38,218 nucleotides of DNA, from NCBI GenBank assembly GCA_042408355.1, contig JBHORD010000099.1, positions 1 to 38,218 of the forward strand. Direction: 5' to 3'. The stretch is from Fen-1038 sp042408355. Lineage in GTDB: Bacteria > Chloroflexota > Anaerolineae > Anaerolineales > Villigracilaceae. Below the pieces are notes generated by a model. The model was not told the DNA's origin. It saw only the letters and a program-made list of their open reading frames with translations, and made no database searches. Numbering within the stretch: the first letter of the stretch is position 1; each line of letters begins with the position of its first letter. Of this stretch, positions 7,980-16,391 are shown piece by piece. Position numbers and translations under genes: made by a program.

Positions 7980-8543
7980 TTACGATTCCTCGATCAAACC
8001 GTCCAGCAGGTGAACGCGGATTAAACGGCGGTCCGCCTCAATATCCAGAACGACCGAGGGGATGACGGGCAACAAGACTTCGCGTCCATCAGGACGACTC
8101 ACCACGTAAACATCATTTGCGCCCGTCTGCATAATTTCCATCAACTTGCCGACGAAACCTTTTTCTTCGTCCATCACAACAAAGCCAATCAACTCGTGAT
8201 GATAATACTGCCCCTTCGGCAATGGCGGCCGATCTGCGGCGGCGACATACACCAACTGATTGCGATAGCGCGCCGCCTCTTCCGGCGAATCAAGGCCTTT
8301 AAATTTGACCAGCAAGCCTTCCTGGTGAAATCGCGTTCCGTCAATCGTCATCGGCTGATGTTCATCGCCGACAAAGACTTTTGTGTCCGGCGTGAGTCGC
8401 TCGGGAAAATCCGTATGAATTTCCATTACCATTTCGCCCCGCACGCCATGCGCCCGCCGCAAAAAGCCGACCACTAAATATTCAGGCTCACCTGCGGACG
8501 GCGAGCCTGAACCAGCATTGCCTGAAGTTTTTCGTGCGGCCAT
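7980..8543 (-). CDS. rimM: Ribosome maturation factor RimM
   Basis: A 187-residue protein that assists 30S assembly by binding ribosomal protein S19 near the 16S rRNA head. The N-terminal domain shows LVVGFLRRAHGVRGEM, and the family pattern KFKGLDSPEEAARYRNQLVYV follows. The C-terminal PRC-barrel-like domain includes YYHHELIGFVV and EVLLPVIPSVVLDIE. Its ATG overlaps the khpA stop codon by one base (TAATG), implying translational coupling. rpsP-khpA-rimM is the classic bacterial order. Confidence 0.96.
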   Translation of the reverse strand: MAARKTSGNAGSGSPSAGEPEYLVVGFLRRAHGVRGEMVMEIHTDFPERLTPDTKVFVGDEHQPMTIDGTRFHQEGLLVKFKGLDSPEEAARYRNQLVYVAAADRPPLPKGQYYHHELIGFVVMDEEKGFVGKLMEIMQTGANDVYVVSRPDGREVLLPVIPSVVLDIEADRRLIRVHLLDGLIEES

Positions 8544-8779
8544 TATTCCGGCTCGATCACGTCGAGGGTGGCCTGCTTGCCTTCGCGCTCAGCCGCCACC
8601 CTCAGCAAGGTGCGAATTGAGTTGGCGACTTTTCCGCTCTTGCCGATGACGCGGCCCATATCCTCTTTGGCCACGCTCAATTCGAGTCGGACGTGATCGC
8701 CGTTCCCATATTCACGCACTTCCACTTGATCGGGGTGATCCACCAGCGATTTGGCAATGAATTCGATGAGTTCCTTCAT
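8543..8779 (-). CDS. khpA: KH-domain RNA-binding protein KhpA
   Basis: 78 residues, the usual size of the single-KH YlqC/KhpA family. The GxxG loop is visible as GKSGK in RVIGKSGKVANSIRTLL. The N-terminal segment LVDHPDQVEVREYG and a C-terminal LDVIEPE also fit. KhpA pairs with KhpB in several bacteria and binds RNA in relation to cell elongation and division. It lies between rpsP and rimM. The 37-base spacer to rpsP contains a perfect hairpin (8792-8814). Confidence 0.95.
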   Translation of the reverse strand: MKELIEFIAKSLVDHPDQVEVREYGNGDHVRLELSVAKEDMGRVIGKSGKVANSIRTLLRVAAEREGKQATLDVIEPE

Positions 8780-8791
8780 GATTCATCACTT

Positions 8792-8814
8792 CCCTTTCCC
8801 TTTTTGGGAAAGGG
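8792..8814. repeat. Perfect 9-bp hairpin between rpsP and khpA
   Basis: CCCTTTCCC (8792-8800) and GGGAAAGGG (8806-8814) enclose a five-base loop. On the minus-strand mRNA no T run follows, so it does not look like a full intrinsic terminator. It could shield the 3' end of an rpsP fragment or lower expression of the downstream genes. Confidence 0.7.
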
Positions 8815-8816
8815 CA

Positions 8817-9161
8817 TTAATCCTTGCGCGTCTTGGCAGGCGCGGCGCGCTGGGCGGTTGCTTCCGCCGCTTCCTTCAGAAGAGTCTCAACCGACTCGCC
8901 TTTTTTGAAGCGCTCGAAGCGACCCAACACGCCCGCGCGCTTGAAAACCTGACCAACCGATTCGGTCGGCAGAGCGCCGTTCTTCATCCAGTGATAGACG
9001 CGGTCCTCTTTGATGTTCAGGGTAGCGGGCTCGGTGCGCGGGTTGTAAAAGCCGAGGATTTCCAAAAAGCGGCCATCGCGCGGGGCTTCCTTGTCAGCCG
9101 CCACGATACGATACGAGGGCTGTCCTTTTAAACCAATGCGGCGAAAACGAATGCGAACCAT
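8817..9161 (-). CDS. rpsP: 30S ribosomal protein S16
   Basis: 114 residues. The N-terminus MVRIRFRRIGLKGQPSYRIV matches the S16 pattern, as do RDGRFLEILGFYNP and the region ending YHWMKNGALPTESV. The last 25 residues form an Ala- and Lys-rich extension (RAAPAKTRKD) longer than in the smallest S16 proteins; such tails are common. The start is supported by a GAAGGAG site. It leads the khpA-rimM operon, and two candidate promoters lie upstream. Confidence 0.97.
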   Translation of the reverse strand: MVRIRFRRIGLKGQPSYRIVAADKEAPRDGRFLEILGFYNPRTEPATLNIKEDRVYHWMKNGALPTESVGQVFKRAGVLGRFERFKKGESVETLLKEAAEATAQRAAPAKTRKD

Positions 9162-9184
9162 TTGAAAACGTACTCCTTCAATTG

Positions 9185-9213
9185 ATTATCAAATTATTAT
9201 TTGGTTCCGTCAA
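9185..9213 (-). promoter_or_regulatory. Candidate promoter P1 of rpsP
   Basis: On the minus strand TTGACG (9208-9213) and GATAAT (9185-9190) are separated by 17 bases. Transcription would start near 9178, at the edge of the GAAGGAG ribosome binding site, so the leader would be very short. Confidence 0.5.
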
Positions 9214-9269
9214 GCGAGAGAGGGGTGCGTGAAAGGACGCGCTCGCAAGCCCAAAAACCACAGGCGCTT

Positions 9270-9297
9270 ATTTTACCAGAGATTCTAGCGCGCTGAA
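9270..9297 (-). promoter_or_regulatory. Candidate promoter P2 of rpsP
   Basis: On the minus strand TTCAGC (9292-9297) and TAAAAT (9270-9275) are 16 bases apart. The -10 carries a TGG extension identical to that before the tRNA gene. It would give a leader of about 100 bases. Confidence 0.45.
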
Positions 9298-9497
9298 CCC
9301 ATACGCCCATCGTTCAAGGAAGTTCTACGAAGCATTGCAAAAGTTTGGAGCGAGGAACGCGGCGGCAATCAAATCATCCAGCGCATTCAAACGCCGTCCT
9401 TTGTGACGGAAAGCGGTTTTCCCATTAAAAACGGTCGAACCACAGCATCTCTCAAAGAGCCCAGGTTGTCAGGTTTGAAGATTGGCAGACCAACTTG
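9298..9497. other. Gene-free spacer between rpsP and the reductase gene
   Basis: Together with the promoter region this forms a gap of 336 bases (9162-9497). No reading frame of credible composition, tRNA or clear hairpin terminator is visible in 9298-9497. Nothing marks a degraded gene with confidence. Confidence 0.5.
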
Positions 9498-10559
9498 TTA
9501 TCCTCGCCACAGAGCAAGCAGTTTCTCCGGCTGATGGGCGAACTCTTCCAATGGGATTTCGCCGCGCGTTAACGACATCAGCGTTTCGGTCAGGACCTTG
9601 TTGACGGGCGTCGGCACGCCAAACTTCTCTCCTGCCCTGACGACTGCGCCGTGCAAATATTCGACTTCCGATTTGCCGCGGCCCGAATGCAAATCAATAT
9701 GAAACGACGGCATCTTCGCGCCGCGTCCACTGCCGGCCGCGCGGGCAAGCAATGGTTTGGATAACCACAAAGGCAGGCGCACAGCAAACGCCAGGGCACG
9801 CGCCGGCGTGCCAGGCAAGTCCACAACCGGAATGTTTTGCGCATCCATCACCGCGAGACATTCGCGCAGCATTCGAATTTCGAGTTCATATAATTTTCGA
9901 TTTGCAAAAATTTGCGCGGCAGTCATATCCAAAATCGCGGAGGTTGGGTTGGCGATGAGATTCGTCAGCATCTTGGACCATTTCATCGCCGCGGCGTTGG
10001 AAAAGCCTTCAGCGTTGAGAAAAGCCGAATTTGCGGCGGCCAGCAATCTGTCCGAAAGCGGATGCGTGGCGGCAATGCCGACGCCGCGCAATTTTTCCAA
10101 TACAATATCGCCCGCGGCGCGGCGCCCGATGGCGCTGGTCACCGTCGCCGGGATGACTTTGTCCGCGCCGAGCGCGTTGGCCAGCGCGGGTTCGTTGTCC
10201 ACGCCGTTCGATAGACAAAGGATGGGCGGAAGTTTTTCGGCGAATGGTTTCATGCCTTCGAGCGCGGCGGCAGTGTCGAACGACTTCAACGCAAAGAGCG
10301 CCACATCGAACGGACCGTAACGCAGAGCGTCTTCGAGCGACGAGGCGATCACAAAAGCGGATGAGTTGAGAACATAGGCTTCTTTCGCATTGCGCCGCTT
10401 GTCAATCGTGAGATCGAGACGCAATCCGCGCTGGCGCAATTCATCGGCGGCGGATGGCTGTTCGACAAACACAAGCTGTTCGCCGGCCAGCGCCAGCGAT
10501 CCGCCGATATATGTTCCAATCGCGCCCGCGCCGAAAGACAGAATTTTAAGATTTGCCAT
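9498..10559 (-). CDS. panE: Ketopantoate reductase family protein (2-dehydropantoate 2-reductase)
   Basis: A 353-residue NADPH-dependent reductase of the ApbA/PanE family. The dinucleotide fold is at the N-terminus: FGAGAIGTYIGGSLALAG. A conserved CLSNGVDN and a following basic Lys region fit, as does the helical C-terminal domain with KWSKMLTNLIANPTSAILD. The expected reaction is reduction of ketopantoate to pantoate for coenzyme A. The family contains paralogues with other substrates, and no pan genes are adjacent, so the specific role is moderately certain. An AGGAAAC site precedes the ATG. It follows the phosphatase on the same strand after a 102-base repeat-containing gap. Confidence 0.82.
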   Translation of the reverse strand: MANLKILSFGAGAIGTYIGGSLALAGEQLVFVEQPSAADELRQRGLRLDLTIDKRRNAKEAYVLNSSAFVIASSLEDALRYGPFDVALFALKSFDTAAALEGMKPFAEKLPPILCLSNGVDNEPALANALGADKVIPATVTSAIGRRAAGDIVLEKLRGVGIAATHPLSDRLLAAANSAFLNAEGFSNAAAMKWSKMLTNLIANPTSAILDMTAAQIFANRKLYELEIRMLRECLAVMDAQNIPVVDLPGTPARALAFAVRLPLWLSKPLLARAAGSGRGAKMPSFHIDLHSGRGKSEVEYLHGAVVRAGEKFGVPTPVNKVLTETLMSLTRGEIPLEEFAHQPEKLLALWRG

Positions 10560-10619
10560 GATGTTTCCTAATCATCCGATCAAAGGTAATTTCACAAGAA
10601 TCGTTTGCAGGTTGGCAAG

Positions 10620-10661
10620 TCAAGCTTCCACTTTCCAACTTTCTAACTTGCTAACTTTTAA
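10620..10661. repeat. Short tandem-like repeat with an AACTTTC/AACTTGC core
   Basis: Between the reductase and phosphatase genes, short units such as CCAACTTT, CTAACTTG and CTAACTTT follow each other with a period of about 8 bases. This is low-complexity intergenic sequence with no obvious regulatory reading. Confidence 0.55.
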
Positions 10662-11285
10662 CTATTCCGGAGATTCGAGTCTGATGAACCGCCACTGATG
10701 ACGCGGCGGCACATAGTGGAAAACCGCAAAGCCGGTGTTGCCAAAGCGGAAGCTGGGGCCGTTGGCATTAGCCTGCACAGGAATGCCGAGGATCGCATAC
10801 ATCACTTTATTGAGCAAGCCGCCGTGTGTGACAATCAGATATTTTCCGGCGGGCCGCTTGATCAATTCATGCACGGCTTTTCCGGCGCGCAAAAACAATT
10901 CCCAATCGCCCTCGCCGCTTTCGCCAAATGGATCATAGGGGGTGCGGAAGTCCGGCGGAGGAAAACGCTCTTCGACTTCTTCGCGCGTCAAACCGGACAT
11001 CAGACCGTTATCGCGTTCCATCCAGATCGGATCTTCCTCGAGCGGAATATCCAACACGCCGGCGATGATCTGCGCCGTTTCTTTCGCGCGGACGAGGGGG
11101 CTGGTCACCGCCAAATCGAATTTGACTCCGCTCTTCAGCCAGCGCTCCGCCAAGGCGCGCGCCTGAGCACGGCCCGTATCCGTTAAAGGAAAATCGGATT
11201 GACCCTGAAAGCGTTCTTCAACGTTGCCCACCGATTCGCCATGGCGCAAAAACGTAAATTCGAAGTTCGATGCGGGTGCGCTCAT
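10662..11285 (-). CDS. Histidine phosphatase family protein (phosphoglycerate mutase-like)
   Basis: 207 residues. The catalytic phosphohistidine motif is LRHGESVGN near residue 14, followed by SPLVRAKETAQII with the supporting Arg. The second catalytic His is in VTHGGLLNKV. A mid-chain Glu lies in DNGLMSGLTREEVEE. Substrates in this family range from phosphosugars and nucleotides to cobalamin intermediates; none can be assigned. Its ATG overlaps the stop of the GT-C-like membrane protein by four bases (ATGA), so the two are translated in coupled fashion. That context suggests a role in glycan or sugar-phosphate metabolism, which is an inference. Confidence 0.9.
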   Translation of the reverse strand: MSAPASNFEFTFLRHGESVGNVEERFQGQSDFPLTDTGRAQARALAERWLKSGVKFDLAVTSPLVRAKETAQIIAGVLDIPLEEDPIWMERDNGLMSGLTREEVEERFPPPDFRTPYDPFGESGEGDWELFLRAGKAVHELIKRPAGKYLIVTHGGLLNKVMYAILGIPVQANANGPSFRFGNTGFAVFHYVPPRHQWRFIRLESPE

Positions 11286-13390
11286 TTACCGAAACACTTT
11301 AGATCAGATAATTCTTTTGAGATTTGACCGGCCGCGTTTTGAACGGCAACAGCGGATGAATCATTTTGAAGCCGCGTCCAAAGCGAGCAAAGTTCCGGAT
11401 TTAACAATGGCATGGAAGCAGACGTTGTCAATGTTAGATCGCGGGCATCCTTCCAGCGGCCAAGGCGCGCATACGCTTCGATAAACGGCAGGTACTCCGA
11501 CAAATCGTCGGCGTGATATGGAACCGCAAAGGCTTCATCGCCGATCTTCGCGACCTGTTTCCAATCGCCAAGCTGACGCGCCAAATCCGCTTTTTCAAAA
11601 TAATAGCACCAGTTATGCAACGGTTCGGGATATAGAAAATCCATCGGCTTGGCGGGCCGGGATGGATTCGCAACAATTTGATTCATGTTCGATAACGGCA
11701 TGGCCTGGGCGGTCAGATACGGCACATTTAAAAACGGCGTTTGAATCTTCGCGGCATCCGTCACCGACTTTGGCGCGATCCATAAATCTTCATCGAATTG
11801 CGGATTCAAAACGCGCACGCATCCCGGCGGCTGATATGCGATCACAACCACATGATCGGTCGTGCCGGAAAAATTCGCGACCCGAAAATCGCTGCTGATG
11901 GGGCGCCCCGGCGCGAGGGCGAGCTGGTTTGATTTTGTGCGAACGTCAATATCCCAGTTGAGATACTGCATGGATTCCGAATGCGGGCCGGGGTCGTACA
12001 TCCAGTTGATCGGCGCGGTCAGTGAATTATCGCTCGAATACTGAAACGGCATATCGCTCGAAAGCAAAACTGTCCCGGGCTGGAGTCCGGGCATGCGCCA
12101 GCTCAACTGCCAGAGATAATACCTGACCAGATTCCAGTCGGCGCGGAACGCAAAACCGGTTTGGATTTGAAATCCAATTGCCAGGGCGGCCAATAAACCT
12201 GCAATCAATGAACGGCGCGTCAGATTCGGAATCAATTCAAGCACGCCCGCCAGGAGCAGAGATACGCCCAAAGCGAACGGGAGCGTAAAGCGGTCATACG
12301 GGAATTGAAGTTTGATCGTCAACTGGCTGAGCAAAAACGGAATCTGCGCGCCAAGGATGGCAATAAAACCAAAGAGCAACCAGGATTTCAAATCGAAGCG
12401 GTTTGATTTTTCCTGCGCGCCGGTTTCTTCGGAATACGCCAATCGTTTTGAGAAATAAACCCAGCCTTCGAGTACGGCGATCAAAATCAACGCGTAGAGG
12501 AGGAGCAACCGTACGCCGAAATCCTGCACAGCGGGAAGCTGAAAAATTTGCAGCCACGCATTGACGCTGACGGTCAGCCATTGATTCAAAATAGTTCCAA
12601 TCCATCCGCCGAGGGTCGAGATGGAAGCGATCTCGCCGGCGTTCACGTCAATGCCGTAGCGAAGCGAACGGGCAACAAAGAATCGCCAGTAAAGAAAAGC
12701 GATAAAGATAAAAATGAACGGAAGATAATACCAAACAAATCTCTTGAGTCTTTGACGAACATCAGCATTCTCTTTTTGCAGCGCGGTCCAAAGCAGGAAC
12801 GGACGCACGATTTCGAAGCCTGCGAAATATTCAGTCAGAAAAAGATTCGGCAAAGCGAGGGCCAGCGAGACGATCATCAGGCGCCAGCGATAACGGCTCG
12901 ACTCAACCGCCTTCAGCATCAATGCCAATGAAGTGAAGAAACACGCCTCGACCCACAAATAATGTCCATAGGCGTTGGCAATCGTCTGCTGGCGAAAGCC
13001 CGGATAGAGCAGGAAAAAGGCCGAAGTCCAGAAGGCGAGGCGTTTACGATTCGGCTGGATCAGGCGGATCGTCCACCAAAGCGTCACCGCCGAGGCCCAG
13101 CGCGCCAGCATCCCAAAAATCTGCCAGGCAAACGGATGCGGACCGATCCATGAAGTTGTTAGATAAACAAAATACGCGAGAAGCGGGCGGTCGTAGGAAT
13201 AGTATTTGACCAGCCCCGGCAGGCCATAGGTAACCGGCATCCACGCGAAGCCCCAATCGTCCCAATGGAAACCCTGCTGAAATGCGAACAGTCCGTATGC
13301 GAGAAATGCAAGCACAAGCAGAATGGCCGGGACAAGCCAGGCTTGAAAACGAAAGACATCCCTGCGCAAATCAAATTGATTCGTTTTCAA
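11282..13390 (-). CDS. Polytopic membrane protein, GT-C-type glycosyltransferase-like
   Basis: About 702 residues if it starts at TTG 13390. The first membrane helix spans roughly 18-37 and is followed by HWDDW (D44/D45), which resembles the acidic pair in the first outer loop of GT-C glycosyltransferases that use lipid-phosphate sugars. About ten further hydrophobic helices follow. The last 250 residues are soluble, with a helical TPR-like stretch (ADLARQLGDWKQVAKIGDEAF). The frame is open to 13573, but TTG 13390 forms TTGA with the stop of the upstream GT2 gene and follows AAGGGAAAG; no ATG is present in between. The upstream GT2 probably supplies its lipid-linked donor. Sugar and acceptor are unknown. 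Confidence 0.75.
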   Translation of the reverse strand: MKTNQFDLRRDVFRFQAWLVPAILLVLAFLAYGLFAFQQGFHWDDWGFAWMPVTYGLPGLVKYYSYDRPLLAYFVYLTTSWIGPHPFAWQIFGMLARWASAVTLWWTIRLIQPNRKRLAFWTSAFFLLYPGFRQQTIANAYGHYLWVEACFFTSLALMLKAVESSRYRWRLMIVSLALALPNLFLTEYFAGFEIVRPFLLWTALQKENADVRQRLKRFVWYYLPFIFIFIAFLYWRFFVARSLRYGIDVNAGEIASISTLGGWIGTILNQWLTVSVNAWLQIFQLPAVQDFGVRLLLLYALILIAVLEGWVYFSKRLAYSEETGAQEKSNRFDLKSWLLFGFIAILGAQIPFLLSQLTIKLQFPYDRFTLPFALGVSLLLAGVLELIPNLTRRSLIAGLLAALAIGFQIQTGFAFRADWNLVRYYLWQLSWRMPGLQPGTVLLSSDMPFQYSSDNSLTAPINWMYDPGPHSESMQYLNWDIDVRTKSNQLALAPGRPISSDFRVANFSGTTDHVVVIAYQPPGCVRVLNPQFDEDLWIAPKSVTDAAKIQTPFLNVPYLTAQAMPLSNMNQIVANPSRPAKPMDFLYPEPLHNWCYYFEKADLARQLGDWKQVAKIGDEAFAVPYHADDLSEYLPFIEAYARLGRWKDARDLTLTTSASMPLLNPELCSLWTRLQNDSSAVAVQNAAGQISKELSDLKCFGK

Positions 13391-14379
13391 TTTGAACTTT
13401 CCCTTTTCTGCTTGACCAGATACACCGGCCTTCGTTTCACTTCCTGGAAAATATAACCGACATACACGCCGATGAAACCGAGCAAAACCATCAACATACC
13501 GCCTACGATAAGAATCACGAACATCAGCGAACTCCAGCCGGGCGCAAGATTGGAGGTTTGACCGGTAACCCAAAACGACAACACATAAATCATTTCAAGC
13601 ATGGCGAGGCAAAGCAAAAGCCCGCCCATGCTGAGGCCGATGTAAAGCGGAACAAGCGAAAACGAAAAGATGGCGTCCATGGCGAGGCGGAACATTTTGC
13701 CCAATGAATATTTTGATTTTCCGCCAATGCGCTGGGCGGGCCGGTATGGCACGATGACCATTGGGAAGCCGATCCACGCCACCATGCCGCGCAGGAAGCG
13801 GTGAAATTCGGGCATGGACTTGAGCGCGTTCACAGCCTGACGCGTCAGCGCGCGGAAATCGGCCGCGCCGGGGACAATATATGTGCCGCTGATCAAGTTG
13901 ATGAGTTTGTAGAATCCGTTCGAGGTCCAGTTTTTGAACGAAGAAGATTGAGCATCATCCACACGCTGGGCCTGGACAATGTCAAAGCCGCGTTCCACAA
14001 AATTCAGCAGTTGAGGGATCATCTCCGGCGGATGCTGGCCGTCGCCGTCCATCGTGATGACGACGTCGCCGCGTGAAGCGTCCAGCCCGGCAGTCAACGC
14101 GGCTTGATGTCCAAAGTTGCGGCTGAGTTCCACAAAGCGCACGCGGGAATCTTTTTCGGCGAGCGACTCCAAAACAATCGGGGTGTCGTCAGTGGAGCCG
14201 TCATCAACATAAAGAAAACTGAATTCATACGGCAGGCTGTCCACCACCGAACAAATGCGTTCGTGTGTTTGAGCGATGATTTCGCCTTCGTTGTACACGG
14301 GAATAACGATGTCAATCAATGGCCGGGAATTTCGAGAAACGCTTGGCACAAATCCTCTGTTTATAAAAAATTGTACCAT
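13387..14379 (-). CDS. GT2 glycosyltransferase with C-terminal membrane helices (DPM1/GtrB-like)
   Basis: 330 residues. The GT-A domain begins at 20 with LIDIVIPVYNEGEII. A VDDGSTDDT motif lies near 58-66, then ELSRNFGHQAALTAGLD, and the metal-binding DGDGQHPPEM at 111-120. Two hydrophobic helices fill the C-terminal third, in the order seen in polyprenyl-phosphate glucosyl or mannosyl transferases such as GtrB and DPM1. It should transfer a sugar from a nucleotide donor to undecaprenyl phosphate on the inner membrane face. The start has GAGG just upstream. The end overlaps the GT-C-like gene. Which nucleotide sugar it uses is not visible. Confidence 0.9.
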   Translation of the reverse strand: MVQFFINRGFVPSVSRNSRPLIDIVIPVYNEGEIIAQTHERICSVVDSLPYEFSFLYVDDGSTDDTPIVLESLAEKDSRVRFVELSRNFGHQAALTAGLDASRGDVVITMDGDGQHPPEMIPQLLNFVERGFDIVQAQRVDDAQSSSFKNWTSNGFYKLINLISGTYIVPGAADFRALTRQAVNALKSMPEFHRFLRGMVAWIGFPMVIVPYRPAQRIGGKSKYSLGKMFRLAMDAIFSFSLVPLYIGLSMGGLLLCLAMLEMIYVLSFWVTGQTSNLAPGWSSLMFVILIVGGMLMVLLGFIGVYVGYIFQEVKRRPVYLVKQKRESSN

Positions 14380-14385
14380 GCGCCT

Positions 14386-15258
14386 CTAGAGCGGCTCGTT
14401 CGAGAGTTTCAACAGATAATCGCCGTATGAATTTTGTTTCAAGGGAAGCGCAAGTTCGATCAATTGCTCGCGCGTGATGAAACCGACACGATAAGCCACT
14501 TCTTCGGGACAGCCGATCATCAATCCCTGCCGCTCTTCGACGGTCTGGACGAAATTGGCGGCCTGTAAAAGCGTCTCGTGAGTCCCGGCATCCAGCCAGG
14601 CGATGCCGCGTCCCAGCTGTTGGACGCGCAATTGTCCGCGTTCGAGATAGACGCGGTTGAGATCGGTAATCTCCAGTTCGCCGCGCGGCGAGGGAAGCAG
14701 ATTCTCCGCGATGCCCACCACTTTATTATCGTAGAAATAAAGACCAGGCACCGCAAAATTGGAGCGCGGTTTTTCCGGTTTTTCTTCGAGGCTGAGGGCG
14801 CGGCCCTCTTCATCAAACTCGATCACGCCGTACTGGCGCGGATCGCGCACCGGATAGGCAAACACCTGCGCGCCCTCCTTCAACCCTGCGGCGCGGCGAA
14901 GATGATCCCACAAGCCCGTACCATAGAAAATATTGTCGCCCAGAATCAAGCTGACCGTATCGCCGGCGAGGAAATCCTTTCCGAGGAGAAATGCCTCCGG
15001 CAAACCGCGCGGCTCGCGCTGTTCGGCATAGAAGAATGAAAGACCCCATTTCTTTCCATCGCCGAGCAGACGCCGGAATATCGGCAGGTCTTCCGGCGAA
15101 CTGATCACGAGAATCTCGCGTATGCCCGCCAGCATCAGCATCGAAAGCGGGTAATAAATCATCGGCTTGTTATAAACCGGCAAAATTTGTTTGCTCACGC
15201 CCAGCGTCAACGGATACAGACGCGTGCCGCGTCCGCCAGCAAGAATGATACCCTTCAT
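14386..15258 (-). CDS. rmlA: Glucose-1-phosphate thymidylyltransferase
   Basis: 290 residues, the normal RmlA length. It makes dTDP-glucose from dTTP and glucose-1-phosphate. The nucleotide-binding signature is LAGGRGTRLYPLT at 7-18, with SKQILPVYNKPMIYYPLS after it. LGDNIFYGTGL, FDEEGRALSLEEKP and GIAWLDAGTHETLLQA further identify the family. The ATG at 15258 shares its first base with the rmlB stop (TGATG); the in-frame TTG one codon upstream is not needed. Coupling with rmlB fits the pathway. Confidence 0.96.
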   Translation of the reverse strand: MKGIILAGGRGTRLYPLTLGVSKQILPVYNKPMIYYPLSMLMLAGIREILVISSPEDLPIFRRLLGDGKKWGLSFFYAEQREPRGLPEAFLLGKDFLAGDTVSLILGDNIFYGTGLWDHLRRAAGLKEGAQVFAYPVRDPRQYGVIEFDEEGRALSLEEKPEKPRSNFAVPGLYFYDNKVVGIAENLLPSPRGELEITDLNRVYLERGQLRVQQLGRGIAWLDAGTHETLLQAANFVQTVEERQGLMIGCPEEVAYRVGFITREQLIELALPLKQNSYGDYLLKLSNEPL

Positions 15259-16337
15259 CAACCTCTCCGCGCGTAATTTCTATCGAGCCATTCGCCGAAG
15301 CCCTCCTGCTTCAGGATGGCCTCGACCCAATCCATGTGATCCAAATACCATTGCACGGTGGCGCGCAAGCCGCTCTCGATATCGTGCTTTGGCGCCCAGC
15401 CGAGATCGGCGCGGATTTTGGTGATGTCCATTGCATAGCGCCGGTCATGGCCCGGGCGGTCGGGCACATGCGTGATCAACTCTTTGTACGATTTCGAAGC
15501 CGGTTTCAATTCATCGAGGAGGGAGCAGAGTTCGTTCACCAGATCAATGTTATAAGGCTGATTACCGCCGCCGACATTATACGTTTCACCCGGTTTCCCG
15601 TTTTTCAGGACGAGATAAATCGCCTCGCAGTGATCTTCCACAAACAGCCAGTCGCGGATCTGTCTTCCATCGCCGTAAACAGGCAATGGTTTTCCCTGCA
15701 AAGCATTCAGGATCATCAAGGGAATCAACTTTTCCGGATATTGATAGGGACCGTAATTGTTCGAGCAGTTGGTGATCGTGATCGGCAATCGGTAGGTATG
15801 AAAATAGGCGCGCACCAAATGATCGGACGCAGCTTTGGAGGCGGAATACGGCGAACGCGGTTCATAAGGCGACGACTCGGTAAACGCCGGGTCAAACGCA
15901 TCGAGCGACCCGAAAACTTCGTCCGTGGAAACGTGGTGGAATCTCATCCCGCGCGCGGATCCGTCAATGCTCCAGGCTCGCTGCGCGGCTTCGAGGAGCG
16001 TAAACGTCCCGACGATGTTCGTCTGGATAAAAGGCGCGGGGCCGAGAATCGAACGATCCACATGAGACTCAGCCGCAAAATGCACGACGGTGTCAATTCG
16101 ATGTTCCTGAAACAACCTGCCAATCAATTCCGCATCGCAGATATTGCCCCGAATAAAAGTGTGCCGCGAGGCGTCGGGCAAATCCTTCAAATTTTCCAGA
16201 CTGCCCGCGTAGGTGAGCGCATCGAGATTGAAGATATGGACATCCGGCTCGACCTTCAACAAATAGCGGATAAAATTCGAGCCGATGAATCCCGCGCCGC
16301 CGGTGACAAGAATGTTTTGCAAAGAAGTTCCCTGCAT
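15258..16337 (-). CDS. rmlB: dTDP-glucose 4,6-dehydratase
   Basis: A short-chain dehydrogenase-like enzyme of 359 residues that turns dTDP-glucose into dTDP-4-keto-6-deoxyglucose. The NAD-binding GGAGFIG lies at 13-19. FAAESHVDRSI is near 88-97, the acid/base STDE near 137-140, and the catalytic YxxxK is Y164 to K168 in SPYSASKAA. GDGRQIRDWLFVEDH is present as well. A TTG at 16322 with AGGGAA just upstream would also give a normal N-terminus, so the start is not certain. rmlC and rmlD are absent next to it; instead WecE precedes it, pointing to an amino sugar rather than rhamnose. Confidence 0.96.
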   Translation of the reverse strand: MQGTSLQNILVTGGAGFIGSNFIRYLLKVEPDVHIFNLDALTYAGSLENLKDLPDASRHTFIRGNICDAELIGRLFQEHRIDTVVHFAAESHVDRSILGPAPFIQTNIVGTFTLLEAAQRAWSIDGSARGMRFHHVSTDEVFGSLDAFDPAFTESSPYEPRSPYSASKAASDHLVRAYFHTYRLPITITNCSNNYGPYQYPEKLIPLMILNALQGKPLPVYGDGRQIRDWLFVEDHCEAIYLVLKNGKPGETYNVGGGNQPYNIDLVNELCSLLDELKPASKSYKELITHVPDRPGHDRRYAMDITKIRADLGWAPKHDIESGLRATVQWYLDHMDWVEAILKQEGFGEWLDRNYARRG

Positions 16338-16391
16338 TTTATGAATTATGCACTAAAAAATATGATTCGTAAGGCGCGCTTCGATAAACGG

